Positions 11,116-22,324 of a stretch of DNA of 64,000 nucleotides are shown one piece after another (the stretch's first letter is position 1; every line of letters begins with the position of its first letter). Position numbers and translations under genes: made by a program. Origin of the DNA: Ovis canadensis (taxonomy: Eukaryota > Chordata > Mammalia > Artiodactyla > Bovidae); NCBI RefSeq assembly GCF_042477335.2, contig NC_091247.1, positions 40,351,501-40,415,500 on the forward strand, written 5' to 3'. The notes under the pieces are model-generated. The model did not search any database and was not told where the DNA came from. It was given only the letters and a program-made list of their open reading frames with translations.

Positions 11116-11440
11116 TTTTTCTACCACACAAGACATAAAGACCCCCTTCCTCAATTTGGGACAGTTTTGAAGGTTCATACTAGTTTCAGATCTCATGAGT
11201 TGGGCGAGTTGAATCCTCCTTTGAGACTGCAGTGCAGCACAACTTGTCCCTCTACCCAATCCCGTTTTCCTCTCTTTCCTTCCATAGTTAAGTTGAGGAT
11301 CAGTTCTTAATAATTCATTAACATGCTATTCTCCACCTCAGGATCCACTTCAAAGGGAACCCAACTTGCAACAGTTGCCGTCACAAGTGGTCAAGAAAGC
11401 AGATGCTGAAGTGAGATTTTAGAGCTAGATCTCTGGCTGC
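11116..11440. other. No feature recognised
   Basis: About 325 bp between the tentative LTR and the next SINE. No repeat or coding signal seen. Confidence 0.45.
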
Positions 11441-11445
11441 CCTGT

Positions 11446-11653
11446 TGCTGTTTAGTTGCTAAGCTGTGTCCAGCTCTTTGTGACCCCATGGACTATAGCC
11501 CGCCAGGCTCCTCTATCCATGGGATTTCTCAAGGAAGAATGCTAGAGTGGGTTGCCATATCATTCTTCAGGGGATCTTCCCAGCCCAGGGATCAAACCCA
11601 TGTCTCCTGTTTGGCAGGTGGATTCTTTACTACTGAGCCACCTGGAAAGCCCA
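11446..11653 (-). mobile_element. Bov-tA SINE (minus)
   Basis: Complete Bov-A body followed by the tRNA-like head (gatcaaacccatgtctcc, then gagccacctggaaagccc). More diverged than the Bov-A2 copies, with no clear duplication, so probably an older insertion. Confidence 0.92.
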
Positions 11654-11818
11654 AATGGCAGGAGGGTGCCCTCTTCACCCAGATCCTAACAAAAAGCCCA
11701 TCACCAGTAGAAGGTAGAGAACAAATAATCCCTGGCGCAAATAACGACATAGCAGTTCCATAGTTAAAACTTTGACAGTGAATTAGAATTATATCCTGGT
11801 GGAAAAGAATGCAGTTAT

Positions 11819-11949
11819 GGACTTCCCTGTCAGTCCAGTGGTTAAGAATCATCACTTCCATAGCAGGGGAAGTGAGTTCAATCCCTGGTCAGGGAAATAA
11901 GATCTCATGTGCCACAAGGCACGACTGAAAAAAGAAAAAAATAAAAAAG
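11819..11949 (+). mobile_element. CHR-2-type SINE (plus) with imperfect duplication
   Basis: Starts at acttccctg, has the B-box-like gagttcaatccctgg, and ends in an A-rich tail at 11930-11949. Flanked by aagaatgcagtta (11805-11817) and aagaatgtggtta (11950-11962), a 13-bp duplication with two differences, consistent with age. Confidence 0.88.
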
Positions 11950-11962
11950 AAGAATGTGGTTA

Positions 11963-12340
11963 CCAGATATGATCTGATCAATCAGGTGGTGCAAATTACT
12001 GGGGTATTAATAACTATAAGAAGATAGAATTGTGTGGCTATTGTTAACTGCTGCTCTGGGAAAATATAAGAAGAAGCAAGTGATTAATCAGCAATTAAAA
12101 GCTAAGTAGGAAATCTAGAGGGCCTTCTTGGTATCATACAGAAAGATTTTACCCTCTTTCAGGAGTAAGTGAAGGTAGGCAGCATTAGGATGACCAACTA
12201 TCCTAGTTTACTTGGGACTTAGGAGGTTCCCAATATGCGGGGATATTCAGTTTTCAAACCAGGAAAGCCCAGGCAGACTGGGAGAAATTGGCCATTCCAA
12301 GTGATACAGAAAATAGGCACTGGCAGAAATCAGTGCCACT
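11963..12340. other. No feature recognised
   Basis: About 0.4 kb of apparently single-copy sequence between two SINEs. Confidence 0.45.
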
Positions 12341-12352
12341 CTTCAAGACCTA

Positions 12353-12631
12353 CGGAGAAGGCAATGGCACCCCACTCCAATACTCTTGCCTGCAAAATCC
12401 CACGGACGGAGGAGCCTGGTGGGCTGCAGTCCACAGGGTCGCTAAGAGTCAGACACGACTGAGCGACTTCACTTTAAATTTTCACTTTTATGCATTGGAG
12501 AAGGCAATGGCAACCCACTCCAGTGTTCTTGCCTGAAGAATCCCAGGGACGGGGGAGCCTGGTGGGCTGCCATCTATGGGGTCGCACAGAATCGGACACG
12601 ACTGAAGCGACTTAGCAACAGCAGCAGCAGA
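12353..12631 (+). mobile_element. Bov-A2 SINE (plus) with 11-bp target-site duplication
   Basis: Two Bov-A units and a cagcagcagcag tail. The duplication ttcaagaccta lies at 12342-12352 and 12632-12642. Close to consensus. Confidence 0.95.
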
Positions 12632-12689
12632 TTCAAGACCTAAAGATGCAGGATGATCCCCATCATATTCCTGTTGTATTCATCAGACT

Positions 12690-13000
12690 GACTCCTGGAA
12701 AATCCTGATGGATGATAGTAGACTATTGGAAACTCACCCAAATAGCAGCTACAATTGCTACTGTGGTATTTTTTGTCGAAGCCAATTGACACAAGCTTGG
12801 ATACATGGTATGAAGTCATTTACCTGGCAAATTCATTCTTTTCCATTCCTCTTGCAAAGAAGAGGATCAAAACCAGTTGATATTCACTTTCAGTGGACAA
12901 CAGTGTGCATCTGCAGTCTCACCCTGGAACTATGTTAACTCCTCCAGTCTCTGACTTAGTATAGTCAAAAGAGACCTGGGCTGTTTGGTGGAAAGCGTAT
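12690..13000 (+). pseudogene. Decayed ERVL-type retroviral pol (RT) remnant
   Basis: In a broken plus-strand frame, 12809-12860 reads WYEVIYLANSFFSIP, followed after a stop by a stretch ending YVNSSS near 12930. This resembles the reverse transcriptase fingers-palm region of an ancient ERVL-class endogenous retrovirus. Stops and frameshifts are frequent and nothing is functional. An LTR in the same orientation follows at about 13470-13925, so the two probably come from one provirus. Sequence between them (13000-13470) may be further internal remnant, but I cannot identify it. Confidence 0.6.
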
Positions 13001-13469
13001 TGATTAATGTGTGTTCAATCTACCCTGTTTAGCTGAAAGTCAGATCGTTTTTCTAATAGAGCTGTGGGAAGAGGAAACAGCTGCCTCCCGAGGAATGGGA
13101 ATTTCCTTCACTGGGAGAGTCCTGGCATGAACCAGGTGCTTCTTGTCACGGCCATTGCAGAAAGGAGCCATGTTTCTGATGGAGAGAGTTGGAACTGTCA
13201 ACCATAATATCATCCGATTTGGAAACAGGGTGAAGAAGACTCAAGTTGGTGACACTGGGATGTAAACCTTGGAAAAATACCTTCAGGTGTTTATTTTTAA
13301 GCAGAAGCCAAGAAGTACCCAAGTCCCCATCATCTAATGGCATGAACTTAAACAGAGTGGAGAAGGTATGTCTGCAGAAAAAGAGTTCATTCTTGGAAGT
13401 CTACTTTGAGAACATTTCAGCCTCTTCAGGTTATCTCTTGGTGAATGCTGTTCATAACCTAAGGTCATC

Positions 13470-13925
13470 TGGGCTTTATCTCTTATTCCAGTCACTCCTG
13501 TGGTGACCAGGTCAGTAAAGGTTTCCAGCAGCGTCATGGGTACAACTCTCAGGCCAGTGCTATGCTCCTCATTGTTCCTTTTCCTCTGCTGCAGTGTGGA
13601 GGTCCTTCAGGAATTGCTTGGCTCTCAAGCATGTGGATGGGACAGCTCTAGACCAATGGGCAATAGGAGCTGGAGGAGCAATGCTTTATCTCTTCCCCCT
13701 TGGTGGACAACATGGGCATCACACATGATCCCACACCCAGTCTTATATAACAGGGGCCAACTCAATAATGCATCCTTGTGTTGGCTCTTTCCTGTTCTTT
13801 CTTCCTTTCTGCTTGCTTCCAACTTCTGCCTCTTGAGGTCACACCTCTGGCTAAATAACTTGCATGCGAGTGTTTGTCTCAGGCTCTGCTCTTGGGGAAA
13901 TGAGCCTATATTCTGTAACATGATA
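13470..13925 (+). mobile_element. ERVL-class LTR remnant (plus), tentative
   Basis: The right half looks like the end of a retroviral LTR: a T/C-rich stretch, then a degenerate polyadenylation region (ggctaaataacttgcatgcg) and ctcaggctctgctcttgggg, typical of mammalian ERVL LTR ends. The 148-codon open frame at 13500-13946 lies over this LTR and is most likely chance. The left boundary is a guess. Same strand as the pol remnant upstream. Confidence 0.5.
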
Positions 13926-14079
13926 AGGCGTGTGTTATCTACCTAGTCAGATGTTACTTAGAACTATATTGTTAGCATGCAGTCTCCACAGTGTGAGTGT
14001 GTCCTTCTGTGTTCTCACTTGTTTTCTAAGCTACAAAAAACAAGGCAAAGGAGGTCAAGTTTTATTTTGAACAAGACAG

Positions 14080-14335
14080 ACATTTGAGGAATAGCAGCAG
14101 TGAACATTCTTTGGATTGGTCCTTATCGGTCAAGCACTGTTGTAAGTGGTTTATATGCATGATTTTACTTACTTTTTCACTAAATCCTGTGGGGAAGGCA
14201 CTATTATTGTTTCTACTCAGAGAAACTGAGGCTGAGGGAATGTTATCAACTTTCTTTAAGTAGCTTGGCTGGAGAGTAGTGAAGCTGGGAGGACATCTGA
14301 TTCCATTGTCTGATGTCAGAGCAGAACTCTTAAAT
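14080..14335 (-). mobile_element. MIR SINE (minus)
   Basis: Reverse MIR core: tcaagcactgttgtaagtgg, then cagagaaactgaggctgagg, then tagcttggctggagagtag. Typical ancient MIR decay. Confidence 0.8.
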
Positions 14336-15435
14336 ATGAGAAACCCTAGATGCAAATCAATATTAGGCCTTGTGGGGGTGATGAATGGGGTTTGATTGCC
14401 AACATTTAATGGGCAAGTATTAGCACAGGATTGTGTACCAAGCTGATTTTTCTCAGGAGCCTGGAGAGAGTTGCTAGGCTCTGGCAGCAGAGATAGAATT
14501 TTTCATTCTCCAGGCAGGTGAGGGTCAGCAAAATGGGGCCATTTGACCTTTTATCTGGCTTTATCTGATTGCTGGAAAAGGCTGAACACGGTGATATTTA
14601 TTTACGGTTATATATAATGTTTATGATTATTTATGATATTTGTAAATAGATGGCTCTGCCTGGTAATTTATGGCTGTTTCTTGTGCTTTTCATCATAGAG
14701 ACGGCCTTAAAAATAATTTCAGTTTGTCATTAGAGGACAAATGGATGGTGTTTGCTATGTCAGTCTTCAAGTAGAAGCGGCTGGTGACACCTGGGAAAGA
14801 AAACAAATAGGATTAGGTAATTTACAAAAGTGCTTCATTTTTCAAAACCTTCTCACTTTCCTCACTTCTTTGTGTTATACCAAAATAGAATGTTTGTCTT
14901 AATTAGAAGAAACAGGTCATGACTCTGAAGGCAAACAGATCCCTTATTCTTCAAGAAATGCTCTAATCCTCCAGCCTGAGGTCAGGCTGTGTGGATAAGG
15001 GGTGCACTGGGGGAGGGGACTTTTTAAAAAACAACAACTACTGCTGAGCAAATATTTCCTTCTCCCCTTGACAATCAGCTTCCAAAGCAACCCACAAATG
15101 TCTTGCTGGAGAGTATACACGGAATCCAGACCCCAGGCCCTGTCCTGGTACACCTGCTCAAGCTGAAGTATTTTAGGTTCCTGTGATGACAGCAGTCATC
15201 CACGCCATATCTGTTCCCTGGAATGGGGCTCACCCAAACAAGTGAAGGTGGGGGTTCCTTGCAACTGACTTTTGTAAAACATACAGTTATTCATACATTC
15301 TCAAGTTTGTATTAGGCATGTAAAATTTTGTCACATGGCATGGAGTTATTTGCATGAACCAACTTTATTCGTTTCCTGGGACTCTGGCCCCAAATGAGAA
15401 CCACAGTGACAAGAACTATAACTTATGAGCTCTGT
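14336..15435. other. No repeat recognised; AT-rich candidate conserved segment inside
   Basis: About 1.1 kb without recognised repeats. 14590-14730 is an AT-rich block with several tttatg/atttatg motifs next to more balanced sequence, the texture of conserved non-coding DNA, but conservation cannot be judged here. No coding frame of interest. Confidence 0.4.
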
Positions 15436-15439
15436 GTCC

Positions 15440-15900
15440 TTGCTCAGCTTAAGGAGGCTTTCTGAGCATGTACTAGAGTGACAGGTGATTGAAAGATGAG
15501 CCAGATAGAGGCCATGCCTTCCAGAAGCTCACAGACTAATGGAGGAGCGTGTCAACAAATATACCCCAAATAACTAAAGCCTGAGATAGAAAGAGTCAAA
15601 TTTCATCACAGGTAGATTGCTAGAGGAGCTTAAGAAGGAGCTTATTTCCAACTTAAGGATCCAGGAAGGCTTTGTTGAATCCTTTGGATTTAACTTGAAG
15701 GGAGGATTGTATTTGAACACGCAGAGGTTGGGCTGGGAAGAATTTTCCAGAGGAAGGGTACAGTCTGCGCAAAAGCAGAAGTGAGCAAACATCAGTGTAT
15801 GTGTGGACAGCAGTCTGAGAGCAGTGCAGAGTCCAAGGAAATGGGGAAAGAGAGCGCAGGGATTGATTTGCCCATTGGATGAGGGATAGTTGAGGAGCCG
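15440..15900 (+). repeat. Possible ancient mammalian repeat
   Basis: Resembles an unnamed old repeat with phrases such as ccttccagaagctcacagac and agggtacagtctgcgcaaaa. Low-confidence match from recall. The family is not assigned. Confidence 0.35.
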
Positions 15901-15924
15901 TGTGGATAAATTAATCCTTTGAGA

Positions 15925-16005
15925 GCTGGAGCTGTGAACTGTCCAAGGTCACATGGCTAGCAGTTGGCAGTAGGGTGGATTTCAGTCCCAATCTCTTGGT
16001 TCTTA
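15925..16005 (-). mobile_element. MIR fragment (minus)
   Basis: Contains ctgtccaaggtcacatggct, then gcagtagggtggatttcag, the reverse MIR core. About 80 bp remain. Confidence 0.65.
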
Positions 16006-16977
16006 GTTTATTAAGATTTTTCTTCCTCTCTTTAGATTACAAAGGGTTTCTAAACTTTGCTTTTCTACCAGCTTTGTGAATAGGTTTACTCTTGCTTTTC
16101 TTCTACCCTCTCTTATCCATTAGGCTACCAGCAGGTCTGAGCCAGTAAGGCTTTGGGAATAGGCATATGTCTGTGTCTGGAGGTATGTGTGTGTGAGAGA
16201 GGATTTGCGTACGTGCACCTCTGCTTGATGTCTCTGTACTGAGGCCAACTGTGAATCACCTTTGGAATTTTGTTAAGTCAACTTGACATGGGCAAAAAGC
16301 CAGCGCAAAGAATTTTACTTTGCCCTAAAGTGTTTTTATTTCTGGGTCTAGCTGGAGATCAGGAAATGGGGAGTGTTTCATTGACTAGGAAAGCCCTTTT
16401 TTGGGTGTTGGCTGTGTACTACTTTAGAGGAGAGATACAGACAGAGAATGAAGAGACCTTAGAGGTCACCTGGTGTAAAGCTTTCCATGACAGCATGTGG
16501 CTTCCTCACGCAGGCTGGGATGTGCTTCTCGGGGCTAGTCCGTTGGTCAATAAATAGCGATTGAGAGCTTAGTATTTGCCAGACAGGCATGTGGCGAGGA
16601 GAGAGTGAGGCCGAACTAGCCAAATGCCTAGCAAAGTGGAGACACTCAGTTCAGAAGTGGTAGTTTCTGTGTGGAGGGTGCTTCTGGAGGCTGAGAACCT
16701 TGGTGTTCAAGAATATTTGGGTTGGAGAGGGTCGGTTTCCCAGGACTTCAGCTCTGAAGATTCCCTTCTCTCTCAAAGCCCAGGTTTTCAGCTGATACCA
16801 TCGTTCTTTTACAAATTTAGCACCCCAAAAAACAGCTGGAATTGCTCCAAAACCCAGAGCCAATTTTTAATTTTTCTGTTAAACCTTTTCTGTGTTTTGA
16901 AAATTTTCCTTTGGTGATTATTTTAAATGGAATCACTACTTCTTTTTCTTTTTTAAATTGGTTTTGAATTTAACATT
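16006..16977. other. No gene or repeat recognised
   Basis: About 1 kb. Open frames of 95-97 codons at 16270-16557 and 16624-16917 show no domain, and neither has a convincing exon boundary pair. Apparently single-copy. Confidence 0.45.
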
Positions 16978-17703
16978 TCTTTTAGTTTCCCAGTTTATCT
17001 GTTCAGTTCAGTTCAGTCACTCAGTCATGTTCAGCTCTTTGCAACCCCATGAACTGCAGCATGCCAGGCCTCCCTGTCCATCACCAACTCCCAGAGTTTA
17101 CCCAAACTCATGTCCATTAAGTTGGTGATGCCATCTAACCATCTCATCCTTTGTTGACCGCTTCTCCTCCTGCCCTCAATCTTTCCCAACATCAGGGTCT
17201 TTTCACATGAGTCAGCTCTTCACATCAGGTGGCCAAAATATTGGAGTTTCAGCTTCAACATCAGTCCTTCCAATGAACACCCAGGACTGATTTCCTTTAG
17301 GATGGACTGGTTGGCTCTGTTACAAAGTACCGAATAGTGAGTGGTTTAAAATGACAGAAATTTATTTTCTCACAGTTCTGGAAGCTTAAAGGGCCATGTC
17401 TCTTCCTTGCTTAAATACAGCTTCTGGAGGTTGTTGACAATCCATGAGATTCCTTGGTTTGTAGGTACATCACCCAAATATTTGCTTTCTTATCACATGG
17501 CCTTTTCCCCTGTGTATCTCTGTGGTCACATGGCTATCTTATTAATACAAGAATTCCAGTCATTGGATTTAGGACTCACCCCAATCCAGTCTGAACTCAT
17601 TTTAACAGAACTAGTTATTTTTGCAAAGACTCTATTTCCAAATAAGGTTGCTTTCTGAGGTCGCACATAGATATCAATTGAAGGGGACATTCTTTAACCT
17701 ATT
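16978..17703 (-). mobile_element. MLT1-type MaLR LTR (minus), split by BovB
   Basis: Antisense LTR recognised from gacagaaatttattttctca, then cagttctggaagc, then tatttccaaataaggttgc. The left tip (tttagtttcccag) lies before the BovB insertion at 17004-17315 and the rest after it. Solo, non-coding. Confidence 0.75.
17004..17315 (-). mobile_element. BovB 3' end, 5'-truncated (minus)
   Basis: Begins with cagttcagttcagtc and extends about 310 bp of BovB 3' region to gatggactggttgg. Flanked by tctgtt at 16998-17003 and 17316-17321, a short but positionally exact duplication inside the MLT1 LTR. Confidence 0.9.
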
Positions 17704-18039
17704 TCAGTATTCATAAAGGGATTTTGAGAAAGAAAGAAGGGTCATAGTAGATGACGAATTCACATTATTGTTTTTCTTCTGATTTTTATCTCTCTGAACT
17801 CTAGATTTCCTGAGGTGGCTGTAAAGCTAGGCTCTAAAGAGTTAGGGAGTTGGTGGTATAAGATCACTGGCATGTAGGGAATGGGGCCAGGAGGGCAGGT
17901 GTCCAGGATGGGCAGTGACATTGACTAGTTGGTTTTGACCAAACTTCAGTGATTCACTATGGTTCATTTACCCCTGTCCAGAAGGAGTTAAACAAGAGTT
18001 CTGGCATGGCTCTGATCATTTATGACTCATGTACATTCA
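17704..18039. other. No feature recognised
   Basis: About 335 bp between the LTR and a MIR. Nothing recognised. Confidence 0.4.
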
Positions 18040-18165
18040 AACAAATCAGAAAATCTCTCTGAGCCTATTTCCCCGCTTGTGACTTAGGAATAACAATACT
18101 TGCCTGTCCTACCTGTGGAGGGTGTGGTAAAGATTGAGAGAAGGGAAGCATGAGCGGTCCTTGCC
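18040..18165 (+). mobile_element. MIR SINE 3' half (plus)
   Basis: Shows aaaatctctctgagcctatt, then gcttgtgacttaggaataac, the MIR motif equivalent to ctcagtttcctcatctg followed by aataat. Diverged. Confidence 0.6.
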
Positions 18166-18169
18166 TGCT

Positions 18170-18440
18170 TGCTGATGATCACCTCTATGCATCTAAAGTC
18201 AGTGTGACCTTTCAAAAACATACTTCAGATCCTTTTACTTCCTTCTTTTAAACCGTTTAATTGCTCCTTCATATTTAGGATAAAGCCCAGACTTGTCAAC
18301 ATAGCTTAAAAGCCCTGTAGAATCTGGCCCCAACATACATTTTCAGAGCCAGACTTCTTCAGAAGTTCTACCTCTTCCCAATTACCCTCCTCTGACTATT
18401 CTAGCCCACACCTGAGAGCTCACTTATATCAGTACTTGAT
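18170..18440. repeat. Possible ancient interspersed repeat
   Basis: Contains ataaagcccagacttgtcaa, then gccctgtagaatctggcccc, a phrase order typical of an old mammalian interspersed repeat whose family I cannot name safely. Confidence 0.45.
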
Positions 18441-19583
18441 TACAATTTGTCTTGAATTATTCTTTGATTCTTTCTTGTAGGAAAATCTAATCAAGTGAAA
18501 TATATCGAAGCACAGCCAATGAAAGCAGCAAGCTCTAGTTGGGAAGTGTCACTTGATCAGCTCTTATTTTGGTCTCGCATCCCTTGCTCTTTCTCTTCAT
18601 AAGCTTGACCTTGTGGAACACTGCCGGAAAACCATTTCATGGACTTCAATTCAAAATGGCACAAGTGTTCTCCCTTTCTCAGACAGCATTACAATTATGT
18701 AAAGAATTAAAAAACTAAAATGTATAAAAACTAACAGAATAAGTGTATAAGGGAGTAGTGATGGTTCATAAATCTCAACAAATCTCTAAAAGGCAGAAAA
18801 CATTTTGAGACTTGACTAGTAAAACAGACAGAATAAAGTTTAGCATGCTAACATGTATTTGGATTTTAGTAAAAGGAAAACATCCATTGCCCCCCAAAAT
18901 TATAGGGTGGCTCTGTCCTTGAAGGTAGCATTCATGTCAGTAGGATTAAAAATGGAAGACAAGTTAGAGCTCCATGCAACTGTTGATCTCACTCCTGCCA
19001 TCTTCCCTGTGCAACTCAGAATAGCCCCTTTTCTCAAGATGAACATTCTCTAAAGAAACTGAACAGTCTTTGGAAGAGGACTAATGTGAGGATTACTGCC
19101 CTAGGTCAAAGCTCTCTTCATTATGGAATTGAGGAGTCTCCAGATGTAATGGCATGTTCCCCACTGGTTCAAGTAAAGCAAAACCTGCTGGTTGATAAGC
19201 CAAACCTTATTCACAGACCTGGTCAGCTGTTCTATTATTTCCTTCTTAAACATGAAAAGATACTGGATGATTACCAAAGTCTTGAGCAAAGCCAGTAACT
19301 TGAAAGGGAATGGCTAAGAGAAACAACAAGAAATAGAAATACTTCAAGGGACAGAGAAGAACTTAAAAAATTAGCTTCTTCACAGGCATTTGAGAAACTT
19401 TGGTACTCATAAAACAAAAGAGAATGTTATAAAAAGGAAAAAAGAGATAAAACAAGAAAGAGCTCGTGAAACATAAATGATGATTGCCAACAAAATTAAC
19501 TATATATATAAAGATATATGTAGATGTAAAATTGGAAGGGGGAATGAAGGAAATCTCTAAGAACTTAGAGTATGAAAATGAAA
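18441..19583. other. No gene recognised; increasingly A-rich, may be old LINE
   Basis: Open frames of 66-70 codons at 18853-19053 and 19086-19298 have no domain. From about 19300 the base composition becomes A-rich on the plus strand and merges into the L1-like element that follows, so part of this may also be old LINE. Confidence 0.4.
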
Positions 19584-19622
19584 AAGAGAAAGAAAGAAAG
19601 AAAGGGAGGAGAGAAAGAAATA
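19584..19622 (+). repeat. (GAAA)n purine-rich microsatellite
   Basis: Runs of gaaagaaagaaagaaaggg followed by gagagaaagaaa. Degenerate tetranucleotide repeat. Confidence 0.85.
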
Positions 19623-19946
19623 ATTAGAAAGAGAATGAAAACTTAGGAGGATTCATATAGGAGTAGTATCCTCTGAATAATACACTGGCTTTAATAGGGG
19701 TTTCTGAATTTACAGAGGAAACCAGATAAGAAGAAATTATTAAATAAATAAGAAAAGAAAATTACCCAGAACAGGAGAAAGATGCATCTTCAGATTAAAA
19801 TGACCTTCTAAGCATTGAGTGCAATAAATAGAAAAAGATCCTCATCAAGACAAATAATCATAAAATTTTGTTTTATTGGAAATAAAGATAGGGTCTTAAA
19901 AGTTTCCTGAGAGGAAAAGCAGGCAATTCAGAAAGGAACAAATCAG

Positions 19947-20510
19947 GGTCTTAGTTTGTTCTTGCTAAGTCACTTCAGCTGTGTCTGACTCTTCACAACC
20001 CTGTGGACTGTAGCCCACCAGGTTCCTCTGTCCATGGGATTTTCCAGGCAAGAACACTAGAGTGGGTTGCTGTGCCCTCCTCCAGGGAATCTTCTCAACC
20101 CAGGGATTGAACTCATGTCTCTTACATCTACCTGAGTTGGCAGGGAGGTTCTTTACCACTAGTGCCTCTTGGGAAGCCCATTGTTCATGCTACTATAACA
20201 AAATGCAAGAAACTAGTGTGGCTTATAAAAACAAACATGTATTACTCACAGTTTTAGAGGCTGGAAGCCCAAGATCAAGGGGCTGGTATAGACACATTTG
20301 GTGAGACCCTCTTCCTGGCTCATAGTTGGCCCCTACTCATTGTATTTCCAAAGTGGTGGTAGGGGGCTAAATGCACTAATTCTATTCATTAGGGTTCCAA
20401 CCCTCATGACTGAAGCAACTCCAAAGTCTCCACCTCCAAATGATATCACATTGGGCATTCTAATTTCAATATATGAATTTGAGGGAGACACAAACATTTA
20501 GACCACAGCA
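19947..20510 (-). mobile_element. MaLR LTR (MST/MLT type, minus), split by Bov-tA
   Basis: Antisense LTR beginning gggtcttagtttg and ending tttagaccacagca. Inside are tattactcacagttttagag and tcatgactgaagcaactcc. The Bov-tA at 19967-20180 sits near its left end. Confidence 0.75.
19967..20180 (-). mobile_element. Bov-tA SINE (minus) with 11-bp duplication
   Basis: Full Bov-tA with its head on the right ending gggaagccca. The target duplication is ttgttcttgct (19956-19966) against ttgttcatgct (20181-20191), one difference. The target is the MaLR LTR. Confidence 0.93.
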
Positions 20511-20749
20511 ATTGATCTAACATTAAATTCTTAATAACAGCACTGAGTGCTAGAAGATTTTAAGCAATTCTTTGAAAGTTCTGAGTAAACATGGCTTTTG
20601 CTCTAAAATTCTATACCTAGCTAATCTATAAATCAAGTTTGAGGTCAGAATAAAAATCATTTTTTTCAAGGGCTCAGAAAGATTATGATCATGCCTGCTG
20701 CATTAGGAACTATTAGAGAATATGTTTTAGAAAAAAAAGTGGAGAGGGG

Positions 20750-20868
20750 AGTTTGGGAAAGAATGGATTCATGTATATGTATGGCTGAGTCCCTTTGCTG
20801 TCCACCTGAAACTATCACAACAGTGTTAATCTGTTATACTCCAAAAGTTAACAAGAAAAAAAAAATCA
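20750..20868 (+). mobile_element. L1 3' end fragment (plus)
   Basis: Reads atgtatggctgagtcccttt, then cacctgaaactatcacaac, and ends in an A-rich tail, the usual 3' terminus of ruminant L1. Confidence 0.8.
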
Positions 20869-21679
20869 AAAGGTATGAACCAAGAAAGAGGAAGCTATGG
20901 GAAACAAAGGCCCCAAGCTAGAACAGCAACAAACAAAAATCCCATCCTGAAGTTGGGTCTCAAATCTCAGGAGAAACTAGTCCTGATGGGAGACCAAAGA
21001 CGGGATGCTGTGAAAGAGATCATGGCCGTGTGGCGGACAGGGGGTCTTATAGGATGAATTGTATACTGAGAACTTTGAAAATCGTGAGGTTGTTATAATA
21101 CTGCAGAAAATAAGAAGAAGGAAAAATGAATCAGAGACTTCAGGGAAACAATTATAACACAAGTGTACAAGGAAGTCTAGGTCCAAATATAAAGCCAGCA
21201 CACCCGAGGCATGATTTTGACCAACTGATGGAATGTGAAGAGAAGAATTCTTTTGAATAGGTGCCAGAAATATTATGTTATTTTCATGTTTTTCAACTTT
21301 TAATATTTACTCATATAAATCATGAAGGACTTAACTGGTTTCAAACAGAATATAAATATTATGTATCTTGATAATATAAGCATTACAGGTATAGGTGACA
21401 GAGGCTGGGGAGTGGAAGAGAGAAAGAAGGAAATAGCTGTGAATAGTTGATGGGACAAGGAGTGGGCTTTAATCTGCCACTTGAAATGCCTGATGTTGAG
21501 AGGAAGAATTGAAAATGGGAGTGTAACTAAATTGGGGTGGGTGGAGAGGAAGCAAGGTAGAGGTGATGGAGGCGAGTTAAATTTTTATCCATCATGGTGG
21601 AAGTCAGTAGATAATGTCTAAGTATAATAAATCAAGAAATAGAGCTATATATCTATTATAGAGAGATTGGAAGTAACCA

Positions 21680-21833
21680 CTGCTGCTGCTGCTGCTGCTG
21701 CTGCTAAGTCACTTCAGTCGTGTCCGACTCTGTGTGACCCCATAGACGGCAGCCCACGAGGCTCCTCTGTCCCTGGGATTCTCCAGGCAAGAATACTGGA
21801 GTGGGTTGCCATTTCCTTCTCCAATGCATGAAA
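21680..21833 (-). mobile_element. Bov-A2 fragment (minus) with expanded CTG tail
   Basis: One Bov-A unit plus the linker, truncated at aatgcatgaaagt. Its 3' tail on the left is a (CTG)8 run at 21680-21705, longer than in the other Bov-A2 copies here. No clear duplication. Confidence 0.9.
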
Positions 21834-21990
21834 GTACTAGAAGAAATAAAAATAGAAATGATTAAAAGTGCTTGCTTCTGGGAAGAAGGAATGGGTGGGG
21901 CACAGGAGAGGGTCACCAATTTTCAATGTAAGTCATTTCATATAGTATTTGATTTTTTTAAGCCATATACACATATTACTTACACTGCAT

Positions 21991-22324
21991 TAAAAAACGA
22001 CATATATACACACAAGGAAAACTGCTGGATGACCTTTGAAACTTGCTTTTAGCCCTCAATTTCAATTATAATTAGCTGAAATTTCAGCTCAGCTGAATAT
22101 AACTGTAATTAAAAATCTCAACTGCCTAATGGCAGACAATTAGCTGGAGCTGTCAGGAGCCAAAAAGAATGATGGGCAGCTTGAAGATTTTGCTGTAAGG
22201 CTTGGCAGCAAACTGCCAAGGATTCCCGCTCCCTGATTCTGCCTTCTTGTCTTCTAATCCCAAGGAGACAGCAGGATTTATGGCAGAATCCTTGGCTTTA
22301 GACTTCACTGAAGACCTCTTTCAG
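21991..22324. other. No repeat recognised; candidate conserved non-coding block
   Basis: 22060-22170 is rich in homeodomain-type cores: ataattagct, gtaattaaaa, cctaatggc, acaattagct. No repeat signature. Possibly regulatory, but this is inference from motif texture only. Confidence 0.35.

Larger units (their letters stand above)
19700..21990 (+). mobile_element. Old L1-like element (plus), interrupted by several insertions
   Basis: Segments 19730-19946, 20511-20745, about 20870-21675 and 21834-21990 read as one old L1/HAL1-like sequence. Visible phrases include gatgcatcttcagattaaaa, then aattctatacctagctaatc and aatcaagtttgaggtcagaa. It is split by the MaLR LTR (19947-20510), an L1 3' end (20750-20868) and a Bov-A (21680-21833). 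Non-coding. Confidence 0.55.

Noticed and set aside
13500-13946. 148-codon plus-strand frame with hydrophobic stretches
   Set aside because: Coincides with an ERVL-type LTR end. No signal peptide logic, no splice context and no homology I recognise.
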